Assembly (NCBI GenBank): GCA_023150375.1
Contig: JAKLLA010000027.1
Coordinates: 1-44,490 of the forward strand
Length of the DNA: 44,490 bases
Origin: Burkholderiaceae bacterium
GTDB taxonomy: Bacteria > Pseudomonadota > Gammaproteobacteria > Burkholderiales > Burkholderiaceae_C
Direction: 5' to 3'
Below, piece by piece: positions 20,020 through 28,489 of the stretch. Numbering within the stretch: position 1 is the first letter of the stretch; each line of letters opens with the position of its first letter. The position numbers were made by a program, and so were the translations under genes. The notes under the pieces are model-generated. The model made no database searches. It saw nothing but the letters and a program-made list of their open reading frames with translations, and was not told the DNA's origin.

Positions 20020-20474
20020 AGCGTCACGACATGGGCACCCAGGTCACGGTACCAGGCATCCTCGAGGACCAGGAAGAAGGCCTCGCGGGTGTCCGCCCGG
20101 GCGAACTCGTAGCCGTAGGGCCGCGGCCGCGCCGCCACATGCTGGCCGGCGGCCAGTCGCGCCTGCTCGACCACGGCCTGCGGCAGCGTCAGCGCCAACG
20201 CGCCGGCCTCGCCGGGGCGCTCGACATGCTGCAGCTGCAGGCGCCGATGGCCGGGCCGGCCGGCCTCGGCGATCTCGACGATGCGGTATTCCCCGGCCGC
20301 CACCCGGTCGGCACCGGAGGAGCTCTGGCTGGAGCCCTGCAGCGAATCCGACAGGCTGCCCACCGTCGACGAGGCGGTCTGGGCCGCGGAAGACGCGGCG
20401 CTGGAGGCGAAGGCGGGCGCCGCAAGCCCGGCCGACAGCAGCAGGGCGACAGGCAGGCGAACGGACAGGCGCAT
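20016..20474 (-). CDS. Small exported protein of unknown function, coupled to DUF2145
   Basis: 152 residues. A signal peptide (VRLPVALLLSAGLAAPAFA) is followed by a Ser/Ala-rich low-complexity stretch (about 25-56) and a compact domain with AAGEYRIVEIAEAGRPGHRRLQL, LALTLPQAVVEQARL and EDAWYRDLGAHVVTL. No catalytic motif is visible. Its stop codon overlaps the TTG start of the DUF2145 gene, so the two should be made together and probably act in the same periplasmic process. I chose ATG 20474, which places the signal peptide at the N-terminus. Confidence 0.78.
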   Translation of the reverse strand: MRLSVRLPVALLLSAGLAAPAFASSAASSAAQTASSTVGSLSDSLQGSSQSSSGADRVAAGEYRIVEIAEAGRPGHRRLQLQHVERPGEAGALALTLPQAVVEQARLAAGQHVAARPRPYGYEFARADTREAFFLVLEDAWYRDLGAHVVTL

Positions 20475-20760
20475 GGCGCAGACTCCGGCAGAAAGAGGTG
20501 CGGCGCCGGCCAGGTTGCCGCCGCAGCACGAAGAGGCCAAGCATACCCGCCGCCGGACGGTCCGCGTGACCCGCGACTCGCGACCCGCTGCCTGGCGGGC
20601 CGATGCCCGTGCCCCCACCGGCCGCATCGCCTCCCCCCGCGACCGCGGGAGCACCGGAACCTTTTGCGGGCGCGCCTGTCGCAGCCTGCAGCCGCACCCT
20701 CCCAGGCGCTGCCCGCTCTCGCAACGGGTCCGTTTCCACCCTCCCACGAAAGCCCTCCGC

Positions 20761-21969
20761 ATGCCCACGTCCTCCGATGCCGCGGCCCGCCCGGCCGATG
20801 CGACCCCCGCCGACCGCGCGGCTGCCGCCACCCGCGGCCTGCGCCTGCTGTCGACCCTGCCCTTCGGCAAGGTGCCGTTCTGGACCGCCGCCGTGCAGGA
20901 CATCTCGCCGCGGCCAGGCGGCACGCCGCGCTGGCTGCAGCGGCTCGGCCTGCTCGATCCGGCGCGCATCGGCACGCTGCTGCGCCAGGCCCCCCGGGCC
21001 GATGCGGTGCTGATCAACGGCGGCGAACGCACCGACCTGCTCTACCTGGCGCTGGCCGGCCTGCTGCCCTGGATCCGCACACCGCACCTGATCGTCGACG
21101 CCCACTGGCAGCCCGGCGCCGGCCGGCTGCACCGGGCCCTGCAGCGTGCCATCCTGCGCGCCGGCCGGCGTCTGCTGGCCGAGGTGCAGATCCACTCGCC
21201 CGAGGAAATCGAGCCCTATGCGCGCCACTTCGGCCTGCCGCGCAGCGTGCTGAGGCCGCTGCCCTGGTCGACCTCGCTGACCGGCTACGACATCCGCCGC
21301 CGCAGCGTGCAGGGCGAGGCCATCGTCTCCGGCGGGCACTCTTACCGGGACTACACCACCCTGCTGGCGGCCGTGAGGGAGACCGGCTGGCCGGTGCGCA
21401 TCGGCCTGCCGGCCTCCCCGGTCACCCAGGCGGTGCGTGCGCAGGCGGCCGATCTGCCCAACGTGCAGATCGTGTCCGACTGGTCCTTTCAGGACTACTG
21501 GCAGCAGGTGGCCGACAGCCGCGTCTTCGCGATGCCCATCGTGCCCGGCCTGCAGCGCTGCACCGCCGACCAGACGCTGCTCAATGCGATGGCGCTGGGC
21601 ACGATCGTGGTGGCGACGGACGCCCTGTCGTCGCGCCTGTACATCCGCCACGGCGAAACCGGCTTCCTGGTGCCCGAGGGTGATCCCGCCGCCTGGCGGC
21701 GCCAGTTGCAGGCGGTGTTCGAGCTGCCGCAGGAGCAGGCCCAGCGCATCCGCGACGCCGCGCAGCGCGCCGCGACCACCACCTTCGGCGAGGAAGAGCG
21801 GCTTGCGCAGACCCTGGAACGTGCCGCACGGGTCGCCCGCCACGCCGCTCACGGGGCCGGGCGCCCCGCCGAGCCGGCACCGGCCGGCCTGCTGGCCCGC
21901 CTGAAACGCTGGTGGTGGCTGGGCGGCGGCGCGGTGGCGGCCGGCTCGATGCTGGCGGTGGAGGCTTGA
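20761..21969 (+). CDS. Glycosyltransferase, GT-B fold (GT4-like)
   Basis: 402 residues, no signal peptide. The N-terminal half has VLINGGERTDLLYLALAGLL and LIVDAHWQPG. The C-terminal half has the retaining GT4 pattern: VSDWSFQDYWQQVADSRVFAMPIV, then a Q-TLLNAMALGTIVVATDA block with GFLVPEGDPAAWRRQL. The usual E-x7-E motif is replaced (QRCTADQTLLNAM), so the nucleotide-sugar donor cannot be guessed. A hydrophobic WWWLGGGAVAAGSMLAVEA closes the protein and might touch the membrane. It lies alone with a 286-bp divergent upstream region and no other polysaccharide genes around it. Confidence 0.8.
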   Translation: MPTSSDAAARPADATPADRAAAATRGLRLLSTLPFGKVPFWTAAVQDISPRPGGTPRWLQRLGLLDPARIGTLLRQAPRADAVLINGGERTDLLYLALAGLLPWIRTPHLIVDAHWQPGAGRLHRALQRAILRAGRRLLAEVQIHSPEEIEPYARHFGLPRSVLRPLPWSTSLTGYDIRRRSVQGEAIVSGGHSYRDYTTLLAAVRETGWPVRIGLPASPVTQAVRAQAADLPNVQIVSDWSFQDYWQQVADSRVFAMPIVPGLQRCTADQTLLNAMALGTIVVATDALSSRLYIRHGETGFLVPEGDPAAWRRQLQAVFELPQEQAQRIRDAAQRAATTTFGEEERLAQTLERAARVARHAAHGAGRPAEPAPAGLLARLKRWWWLGGGAVAAGSMLAVEA

Positions 21970-22009
21970 GCGAGGCTCGGGCCCGGCTGCGCCGTTCGCC
22001 CCAGGGGCG

Positions 22010-23485
22010 CTACTCGGCTTCCTCGCTGGGCACGCGCACCACGGTGACGGTGCAGTCTGCCCGCGCCACCACCTGCGAGGACACGCTGCCCAGGTAGCGG
22101 CGCAGCGCGGAGCGGCCGCGTGCGCCCATCACGATGTGGTCGACCTGGGTGCGCTGGGCAAACTCGAGCAGGGCCTCGGCCGGGTCCGGTGCCTCCAGGA
22201 CGTGGAAGGTGACCCGGTGCTCGGCCAGGCCGAGGGCCTGCGAGATCGGCCGCGCCCAGTGCTTCAGGCCCACCAGCCCCTTCACGTGCAGGCTGTTGCC
22301 CTGGCGGTCGGTGAGTTCGTCGGCGCCCAGCCGGGCCGTCTTCATGACACCCACGCAGGCCAGGCGCGCCCCCGGCGCAGTGGCGACGATGCGCTGCACC
22401 GTGTCGCGCTGGCGCTCGAGCAGGGCGGCGCTGGCGCCGGCCACATCCACCGCGGCCAGCACGATCGGCGCACGCTCGAGCTGCCGGCCGGCGCCGCCGC
22501 GCGTGGCCGGCTCGGCCCCGAGGGCCTGCACCCAGCGGCGCAAGGTGTGCAAGCGTCCCGGCGACGTGCAACGCGCGGCGCGCTCGGTCAGCGGCACCTG
22601 GTCGGGATTCGTCAGGTCGTGGGCCAGGTGGGCGGCGCTGGGGTGGCGCTGCTCGGCATCGACCTCCAGGCAGCGCAGGATGATCTCCTGCAGCCAGGGC
22701 GGCAGTTCGGGCCGGTGCACGCGCGGCGGCACGGGCTCGCGGTACAGCCGCTCGCGCAGGCCGCGCACGCTCTCGGGCGCACCGAAGGGGCGCTGGCCGG
22801 TGGCCAGGTGGTAGAGCATCACCCCCAGCGCGAACAGGTCGCTGCGGGGCTCGCTGCGCACGAACTGCACCTGCTCGGGCGACATGTACGGGCCGGTGCC
22901 CATCGGCAGGTTGAACTCCTCGTCGAGCAGGTCGGGCAGGTGGTCGTGGCGTGACAGGCCGAAGTCCACCAGCACCGCCGGCCCGAAGGGCGACCCGTCG
23001 GCGGCCGGCCGGAACAGGATGTTGCTGGGCTTGACGTCCAGGTGGATGACATGCTGGCGGTGCAGATCGTGCAGCGCCGTGGCCACCCGCGCGCCGATCG
23101 CCGCCACCGTCTCGGCCGGCAGCGGCGCGGCGTCGAGCTGGGCGCGCAGCGACGCACCCGGGATGTGCTCCATCACCAGGTAGGGCCGGGTGGTGAAGTC
23201 GCCCTTGGCGACGTAGCGCGGCACATGCGGCCCCTTCAGCAGGGGCAGCAGCATCATCTCGACCTCGAAGCCGACGATGGTGGCCGGATCCTCGCCGCCC
23301 TTGATGCGCGGCACCTTCATCAGCAGGGGCAGCTGGGGCCAGTCCGGGTGGCTGACCCGCCACAGCCAGGCCATGCCGCCCTGGTGCAGGCGCTGCACGA
23401 GCCGAAAGCCGTCGACCACCTGCCCGGCTTCGAGGGGCGGCAGCAACGGCCCGGCTGCGGGGGCGAAGGGCTCGGGGTTCGACAC
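22010..23485 (-). CDS. Serine/threonine protein kinase fused to UspA domain
   Basis: 491 residues. The kinase domain covers about 27-300: a modified glycine loop (LHQGGMAWLW), Lys57 in LLMKVPR, catalytic loop HVIHLDVKPSN (148-155), DFG at 174-176, a GTGPYMSPEQ activation-segment end and SDLFALGVMLYHLATGQRPF. The C-terminal part (about 340-491) is a universal stress protein fold: APIVLAAVDVAG, then HIVMGARGRSALRRYLGSVSSQVVARADCTVTVV, the ATP-binding G-x2-G-x9-G-S type motif. No membrane helix is seen, so it is cytoplasmic. The start is taken as GTG 23485 (MSNPEPFAP), 23 nt after the upstream phosphoesterase stop. An N-terminal extension is open but lacks kinase-like content. Confidence 0.88.
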   Translation of the reverse strand: MSNPEPFAPAAGPLLPPLEAGQVVDGFRLVQRLHQGGMAWLWRVSHPDWPQLPLLMKVPRIKGGEDPATIVGFEVEMMLLPLLKGPHVPRYVAKGDFTTRPYLVMEHIPGASLRAQLDAAPLPAETVAAIGARVATALHDLHRQHVIHLDVKPSNILFRPAADGSPFGPAVLVDFGLSRHDHLPDLLDEEFNLPMGTGPYMSPEQVQFVRSEPRSDLFALGVMLYHLATGQRPFGAPESVRGLRERLYREPVPPRVHRPELPPWLQEIILRCLEVDAEQRHPSAAHLAHDLTNPDQVPLTERAARCTSPGRLHTLRRWVQALGAEPATRGGAGRQLERAPIVLAAVDVAGASAALLERQRDTVQRIVATAPGARLACVGVMKTARLGADELTDRQGNSLHVKGLVGLKHWARPISQALGLAEHRVTFHVLEAPDPAEALLEFAQRTQVDHIVMGARGRSALRRYLGSVSSQVVARADCTVTVVRVPSEEAE

Positions 23486-23508
23486 GACGGGAGCGACGCC
23501 GCGGCCGG

Positions 23509-24252
23509 TCAGATGCCTTCGAGCAGCCGTTCGCCCAGCGCGCGGGGCAGGCCGGCGGCGATGACCTTGGCCGCGGTGGCCTCGTGGTCGTAGGGCACGC
23601 GGTGGAAGGTCAGGGTGTGGTGCACCGCGTCGAACATCGCCCAGCAGGCCGCCGGGTTGCCGTCGCGCGGCTGGCCGGCCGAACCGGCGATGGCCAGCCA
23701 TTGCCGGTGCGCAGGCACCGGCACGGCCACGCCGGGCACGGGGCGGAAGTCGGCGATCTTGCCGGTGCTAGAGAGGTGGTACAGCATGGGCTGGTGCACG
23801 TGGCCGACGAAGCTGTGCCGGCAGGCCGTGGCGTGCATGCTGCGCACCGCCTCGTTGCGCCCGAGGATGTATTCCCAGCCGCCGGGCGCCCAGGCATTGG
23901 CGTGGGTGAACAGGCAGCCGGCCTCCTCGCGGGTGTGCGGCAGCGCGCCGAGGAAGTCGAGCTGCGCCGGCGTGAGCTGCTCGCGCGTCCAGGCGATCAC
24001 CCGGCGCGCGTCCTCCACCAGATGCGGGCTGGGCCCCTGCACCACCGCCTCGTCGTGGTTGCCCCGCACCGCGATGGCGCCCTGCGACACCAGGTCCTGC
24101 ACCCGGGCGACGACCCAGGACGGATCGGCGCCGTAGCCGACGAAGTCGCCCAGCAGGGCGATGCGCTCGGCACGGTGCAGGTGGGCCTGCTCGAGGCAGG
24201 CCTCGAAGGCCTCCCGGTTGGCGTGGATGTCGCTGATCAGGGCCAGTCTCAT
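23509..24252 (-). CDS. Calcineurin-like metallophosphoesterase
   Basis: 247 residues with the metallophosphoesterase signatures MRLALISDIHANREAFEA (DxH), LLGDFVGYG (GD-x-x-G), VRGNHDEAV (GNHD), THANAW and GHVHQPM (GHxH). This single-domain YfcE/YmdB-like group includes protein phosphatases and cyclic-nucleotide phosphodiesterases. It lies 23 nt upstream of the kinase-UspA gene on the same strand, so a role in reversing that kinase's phosphorylation is an attractive inference. The start ATG 24252 gives the DIH motif at the usual N-terminal position. Confidence 0.9.
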   Translation of the reverse strand: MRLALISDIHANREAFEACLEQAHLHRAERIALLGDFVGYGADPSWVVARVQDLVSQGAIAVRGNHDEAVVQGPSPHLVEDARRVIAWTREQLTPAQLDFLGALPHTREEAGCLFTHANAWAPGGWEYILGRNEAVRSMHATACRHSFVGHVHQPMLYHLSSTGKIADFRPVPGVAVPVPAHRQWLAIAGSAGQPRDGNPAACWAMFDAVHHTLTFHRVPYDHEATAAKVIAAGLPRALGERLLEGI

Positions 24253-24399
24253 GGGGACCGAGGAATGGGGACCGAAGGTGGGCGTCGCGGCGCCGGCGCG
24301 GCAAGCGCAGCCGGCAGACGTCGTGCCAGCCTGAGCCCGCCGACTGACCCCCGACTGACGGGCCGTCGCCGGCCGGGCCGCAGCCATCGGACGCTCGCC

Positions 24400-24405
24400 T
24401 AGAAT
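24400..24405 (+). promoter_or_regulatory. Candidate -10 box of the flavoprotein operon
   Basis: TAGAAT in the 230-bp region between the divergent phosphoesterase and the flavoprotein. It would start transcription near 24413, giving a leader of about 70 nt. No good -35 hexamer is visible. A GTG at 24414 is in frame and would add 23 basic residues; I regard ATG 24483 as the start. Confidence 0.3.
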
Positions 24406-24482
24406 CGCCGGGCGTGCCGCGGGCAGCCGGCCCGGGCCGCGTCCCGACCCGAACCGGACGAATCCCCCGCAGCCGTCGTGCC

Positions 24483-25814
24483 ATGTCCCAGCCCCCTGCC
24501 CGCGCCCCCGAGGCCACCCACCACTGCGAGGTCCTGATCGTCGGCGGCGGCCCCGCCGGTGCCACCCTGGCCACGCTGCTGGCCCGGCGCGGACGGGACG
24601 TGGCGATGCTCGAACGCGAGCACCACCCGCGCTTCCACATCGGCGAGTCGCTGCTGCCGGCCAACGGGCCGCTGTTCGACGCCCTGGGGGTACGCGCGCA
24701 GGTGGAAGCCATCGGCATGCCCAAGTGGGGGGTGGAGTTCGTCTCGCCGCAGCACACGCACCGCAGCCACCTCGAGTTCGGCGACGCGATGGACAAGTCC
24801 ATGCCCTACGCCTGGCAGGTGCGGCGCTCGGAGTTCGACGAGATCCTGTTCCGCCACGCCGCCGCCAGCGGCGCGCGGGCCCTGGAAGGCCACCGGGTCG
24901 AGCGGGTGCATTTCGACACCGAGGGCGCCACCGCCGAGGTGCGGCTGGACGACGGCGCGCGCCAGGTCTGGCGCTGCCGCTACCTGGTGGACGCCTCCGG
25001 CCGCGACACCCTGCTGGCCAGCCAGTTCCGCACCAAGACGCGCCACCCCAAGCACGCCAGCGCGGCGGTGTTCGGCCACTTCCGCGGCGCGCGCCGGCTG
25101 GAGGGACGCCAGGAAGGCAACATCACCATCCTCTGGTTCCAGCATGGCTGGTTCTGGTTCATCCCGCTGGCCGACGGCGTGACCAGCGTCGGCGCGGTGT
25201 GCTGGCCGTACTACCTGAAGACGCGCCAGCAGCGCAGCCTGGAGCAGTTCTTCCGCGACACCATCGCGATGTGCCCGGAACTGGCCGACCGGCTGAAGAA
25301 CGCCGAACTGGTGGACGGCCAGGTGCACGCCACGGGCAACTACAGCTACACCGCCAACGCCTGCACCGGCGAGCGCTGGGCCCTGCTGGGCGATGCCTAC
25401 GCCTTCATCGACCCGGTGTTCTCGTCGGGCGTGTTCCTGGCCATGCAGAGCGCCTTCGCGGCCGAGCCGCTGGTCGAGGCCACCCTCGACCGACCGGCCG
25501 AGGCCGCGGCCGCGCGTCGCGCCTACGAGCGTCGCGTGGCCTTCGGACCGCGCGAGTTCAGCTGGTTCATCTTCCGCGTCACAAACCCGACGCTGCGCGA
25601 GTTCTTCATGTACCCGCGCAACATCTTCCGGGTCAAGGAGGCCCTGCTGTCGATGCTGGCCGGCGACATCTACGGCCGCACGCCGATCTGGGGGCCGCTG
25701 CGGCTGCTCAAGGGGCTGTACTGGATGGTCTCGCTCGGGAACCTGGGCCGCACCTGGCGCGCCTGGCGGCAGCGCCAGCTGAACATCCGCGACGTGGAAG
25801 TGGGCCCCACGTGA
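24483..25814 (+). CDS. FAD-dependent oxidoreductase, flavin-halogenase-like (pigment locus)
   Basis: 443 residues. The FAD dinucleotide motif is VLIVGGGPAGATLATLL (GGGPAGAT, 21-28), followed by HIGESLLP (53-59) and Lys81 in GMPKWGVEF. WFWFIP stands at 223-228 and GDAYAFIDPVFSSG marks the second FAD motif. The WxWxIP motif and the lysine are hallmarks of flavin-dependent halogenases, while the rest also fits geranylgeranyl-reductase-type enzymes. Such proteins recur in aryl-polyene/xanthomonadin clusters, and xanthomonadins are brominated, so halogenation or hydroxylation of the aryl head is possible. Its stop overlaps the next GTG start. It heads the plus-strand arm of the locus. Confidence 0.87.
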   Translation: MSQPPARAPEATHHCEVLIVGGGPAGATLATLLARRGRDVAMLEREHHPRFHIGESLLPANGPLFDALGVRAQVEAIGMPKWGVEFVSPQHTHRSHLEFGDAMDKSMPYAWQVRRSEFDEILFRHAAASGARALEGHRVERVHFDTEGATAEVRLDDGARQVWRCRYLVDASGRDTLLASQFRTKTRHPKHASAAVFGHFRGARRLEGRQEGNITILWFQHGWFWFIPLADGVTSVGAVCWPYYLKTRQQRSLEQFFRDTIAMCPELADRLKNAELVDGQVHATGNYSYTANACTGERWALLGDAYAFIDPVFSSGVFLAMQSAFAAEPLVEATLDRPAEAAAARRAYERRVAFGPREFSWFIFRVTNPTLREFFMYPRNIFRVKEALLSMLAGDIYGRTPIWGPLRLLKGLYWMVSLGNLGRTWRAWRQRQLNIRDVEVGPT

Positions 25815-26770
25815 AGGTGGCTGCAGCGCGGCGACGTGCCGGCCCGGTGCGCCTCGCCGCGCTGGCCCTGACGGCGACGGCGACCTGGGGCCCTCCGGCC
25901 GCAGGCGCAGCGACGTCGGCACCACCGACGGCCACGCCGGTCGCCCCGGTGGCCGAAGCCGCCGCAACGGCCGACGCGCAGACCGATGCGGCCCCGACCG
26001 CCCGGCAGCCGCTCTGGGAAGCCGGGCTGGGGCTGGCCGTGCTGCACCTGCCCGACTACCGCGGCTCGGCGCGCAGCCGCAACCTCCAGCTGCCGCTGCC
26101 CTACCTGGTCTACCGGGGCGACTGGCTGCGCGCCGACCGCGACGGCGCCCGCGCCGTGCTGCTGGACACGCGCCGCGTCGAGCTGGACCTGAGCGTCGGC
26201 GGCACCGCCCCGGCGGCCAGCGCCGACAACCCGCGCCGCACCGGCATGGCCGACCTGCCGCCGACGGTGGAAATCGGCCCGAACCTGAATCTGACGCTCT
26301 GGCGCGCCGAGCGGGGCCGCGCCCGGCTCGACCTGCGTCTGCCGCTGCGCGCCGTGTTCACCCTCGAACGCCGCCCGCGCGCGATCGGCGGCGTGTTCGA
26401 ACCCGTGCTCAACCTCGACCAGCGCCTGGACGGCGGCTGGAACCTGGGCCTGCAGGCCGGCGTCCTGGCCGGCTCGCGCAGCTACCATCGTCACTTCTAC
26501 ACAGTGGCCAGCGAGGAGGCCCGAGCCGACCGGCCGGCCTACGCCGCCGGTGGCGGACGGGCCGGCTGGCAGGCGCTGGCCGCGCTGTCGCGCCGCCAGG
26601 GCGCATGGTGGTACGGCGCCTTCTGGCGCCACGACGACCTGCGCGGCGCGGTCTTCGTCGACAGCCCGCTGGTCGAGCGGCGCCGCCACTGGAGCGCCGG
26701 CCTGGGCCTGTCCTGGGTGTTCGCCGCCTCGGACCGGCGGGTGAGCGTGTCCGATCCGTTCGACCGCTGA
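25811..26770 (+). CDS. MipA/OmpV-family outer-membrane protein
   Basis: 319 residues. The signal-like N-terminus is followed by an Ala/Pro/Thr-rich linker (about 35-65) and then the MipA pattern WEAGLGLAVLHLPDYRGSARSRNL, with alternating amphipathic strands to the C-terminus (HWSAGLGLSWVFAAS). MipA was described as a scaffold for murein enzymes, but the fold is a small beta-barrel. The GTG start at 25811 overlaps the previous TGA (GTGA), so it is coupled to the flavoprotein and may help place the pigment in the outer membrane. Confidence 0.82.
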   Translation: MKVAAARRRAGPVRLAALALTATATWGPPAAGAATSAPPTATPVAPVAEAAATADAQTDAAPTARQPLWEAGLGLAVLHLPDYRGSARSRNLQLPLPYLVYRGDWLRADRDGARAVLLDTRRVELDLSVGGTAPAASADNPRRTGMADLPPTVEIGPNLNLTLWRAERGRARLDLRLPLRAVFTLERRPRAIGGVFEPVLNLDQRLDGGWNLGLQAGVLAGSRSYHRHFYTVASEEARADRPAYAAGGGRAGWQALAALSRRQGAWWYGAFWRHDDLRGAVFVDSPLVERRRHWSAGLGLSWVFAASDRRVSVSDPFDR

Positions 26771-26796
26771 GCCGGTCCCAGCCCCTGCCGCCCCTG

Positions 26797-27588
26797 ATGC
26801 GCCTGCCCACCCCGCCCCGCCTGCAGCCGCCGCCCCTGCCGACGCTGCTGCAGCGTGCCCTGCTGCTGCCCTGGCTGCTGTTCATGCTGGTCTGGCTGGG
26901 CCTGCTGTCGCTGAGCTACAACCTGTTCGCCTTCCTGGCCCACCCGCTGCTGTCGCCCACGCGCGGTGCCGCCGTGGGACGCGCCGGCATCGCCTACGGC
27001 TACCGGCTGTTCTGGGCCACCGCGCAGGCCTCCGGGCTGATGCGCATCGACGCGCAGGCGCTGGATGTGCTGAACGCCGACCCACGCGGCATGATCATCG
27101 CGGCCAACCACCCCAGCATGGCCGACGCGCTGCTGATCTGCGCCCGGCTGCCGCGCAGCGTCTGCATCATGAAGGCCTCGCTGCTGGACAACATCTTCCT
27201 CGGCGCAGGGGCACGGCTGGCGCGCTACATCGCCAACGACTCGCCGCGGCAGATGATCCGCGCGGCCGTCGACAGCCTGCGCGGCGGCGGCCAGCTGGTG
27301 CTCTTTCCCGAAGGCACCCGCACCGAGCCGGCGGCCGGCCCGCGCGGGCTGAACCCCTTCCGGCCCGGCATCACGCTGATCGCCGCCCGGGCCGGCGCGC
27401 CGATCCAGACCGTGCTGATCGAGACCGACTCGCCCTACCTCGGCAAGGGCTGGCCGCTGTGGCGGCTGCCGCCGATCCCGATCGTCTTCCGCCTGCGCCT
27501 GGGCACACGCTTCGAACCCGAGGCCGACCACGAGGCCCTGCTGCACCGCCTGGAAGCCTATTTCCGCGAAGAACTGGCCCGCCGATGA
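26797..27588 (+). CDS. Lysophospholipid/1-acyl-glycerol-3-phosphate-type acyltransferase
   Basis: 263 residues. A membrane helix (LLLPWLLFMLVWLGLLSL, about 22-39) precedes a PlsC domain with motif I NHPSMADA (His105, Asp110), motif III FPEGTRTEP (170-178) and a hydrophobic GAPIQTVLIET segment. The substrate in this locus may be the polyene chain instead of a phospholipid. Its stop overlaps the GT2 start (ATGA), and it is 26 nt after the MipA gene. Confidence 0.88.
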   Translation: MRLPTPPRLQPPPLPTLLQRALLLPWLLFMLVWLGLLSLSYNLFAFLAHPLLSPTRGAAVGRAGIAYGYRLFWATAQASGLMRIDAQALDVLNADPRGMIIAANHPSMADALLICARLPRSVCIMKASLLDNIFLGAGARLARYIANDSPRQMIRAAVDSLRGGGQLVLFPEGTRTEPAAGPRGLNPFRPGITLIAARAGAPIQTVLIETDSPYLGKGWPLWRLPPIPIVFRLRLGTRFEPEADHEALLHRLEAYFREELARR

Positions 27589-28463
27589 GCGCTCCCCTCA
27601 CCCCGTCGTCCCCCGCTGCGCCGCTGCCCCTGCCTCTTGCGCAGCGGTCCGGCATGCCCGATCGCGCGCCCCTGCGCTCGGCCACCCACGCGGTGATCAT
27701 CCCCAGCTACGACACCGGCCCGAAGGTCTACGAGACGGTGCGCGAGGCCCGGGCCCAGTGGGCACCGGTCTGGGTGGTGGTGGATGGCTCCACCGACGGC
27801 ACCGCCGAGGGCCTGCAGCGCCTGGCCGCCGACGATCCAGACCTGCACCTGATCGTGCTGCCCGAGAACCGCGGCAAGGGCGCCGCGGTGCTCACGGGCC
27901 TGCAGGCCGCTCGCGCTACGGGCTTCACCCATGCGCTGACGATGGACGCCGATGGCCAGCACCCGGCCGGGCTGATCCGCACCTTCATGGAGACCTCGCT
28001 GGCGCACATCGACGCGATGGTGCTCGGCCAGCCGGTGTTCGACGCCTCGGCGCCGCTGCTGCGCGTGCGCGGGCGGCGCGTCTCGAACGCCTGGACCAAC
28101 CTCGAGACCCTGGGCGCCGGCATCGCCGACTCGCTCTACGGTTTCCGGGTCTACCCGATCGCCGAGCTGATCGCCGTGATGCAGCGCCAGCCCTGGATGC
28201 GCCGCTTCGACTTCGACACCGAGGCCGTGGTGCGCCTGGCCTGGCTGGGGGTGGCCCCCATCAACCTGCCCGCACCGGTGAAGTACCTCAGCGCCGAAGA
28301 GGGCGGCGTGTCGCACTTCCGCTACCTGCGCGACAACGCCCTGCTGACCTGGATGCACACCCGGCTGGTGCTGGAGTTCCTGCTGCGCCTGCCGCAGCTG
28401 GGACTGCGCCGGCTGCTGGGGAATCCCCCGTTCCAGTACCGGCGCCGGGCCCGCAGCCTCTGA
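27585..28463 (+). CDS. Family 2 glycosyltransferase
   Basis: 292 residues. GT-A fold with VIIPSYDTG, VVVDGSTDGT (67-73 for DGSTDGT), ENRGKGAAVLTGL and the metal-binding DADGQH (121-126), then FDFDTEAVVRLAWLG. The pattern resembles dolichyl-phosphate mannose synthase-like enzymes and the glycosyltransferase of aryl-polyene loci. A C-terminal hydrophobic stretch (LVLEFLLRLPQLGL) may bind the membrane. Translation is coupled to the acyltransferase by the ATGA overlap. Confidence 0.88.
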   Translation: MSAPLTPSSPAAPLPLPLAQRSGMPDRAPLRSATHAVIIPSYDTGPKVYETVREARAQWAPVWVVVDGSTDGTAEGLQRLAADDPDLHLIVLPENRGKGAAVLTGLQAARATGFTHALTMDADGQHPAGLIRTFMETSLAHIDAMVLGQPVFDASAPLLRVRGRRVSNAWTNLETLGAGIADSLYGFRVYPIAELIAVMQRQPWMRRFDFDTEAVVRLAWLGVAPINLPAPVKYLSAEEGGVSHFRYLRDNALLTWMHTRLVLEFLLRLPQLGLRRLLGNPPFQYRRRARSL

Positions 28464-28489
28464 AGCCCCTTCTGCCAGGACCCCCGCCG

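Noticed and set aside
23486-23701. 72-residue N-terminal extension of the kinase-UspA protein
   Set aside because: It overlaps the end of the phosphoesterase gene, is Arg/Pro-rich and has no domain. The GTG at 23485 lies just before the proline-rich lead-in to the kinase domain.
24414-24482. GTG-initiated 23-residue extension of the flavoprotein
   Set aside because: It is very basic and unlike the family. The FAD motif normally begins close to the N-terminus, as it does from ATG 24483.
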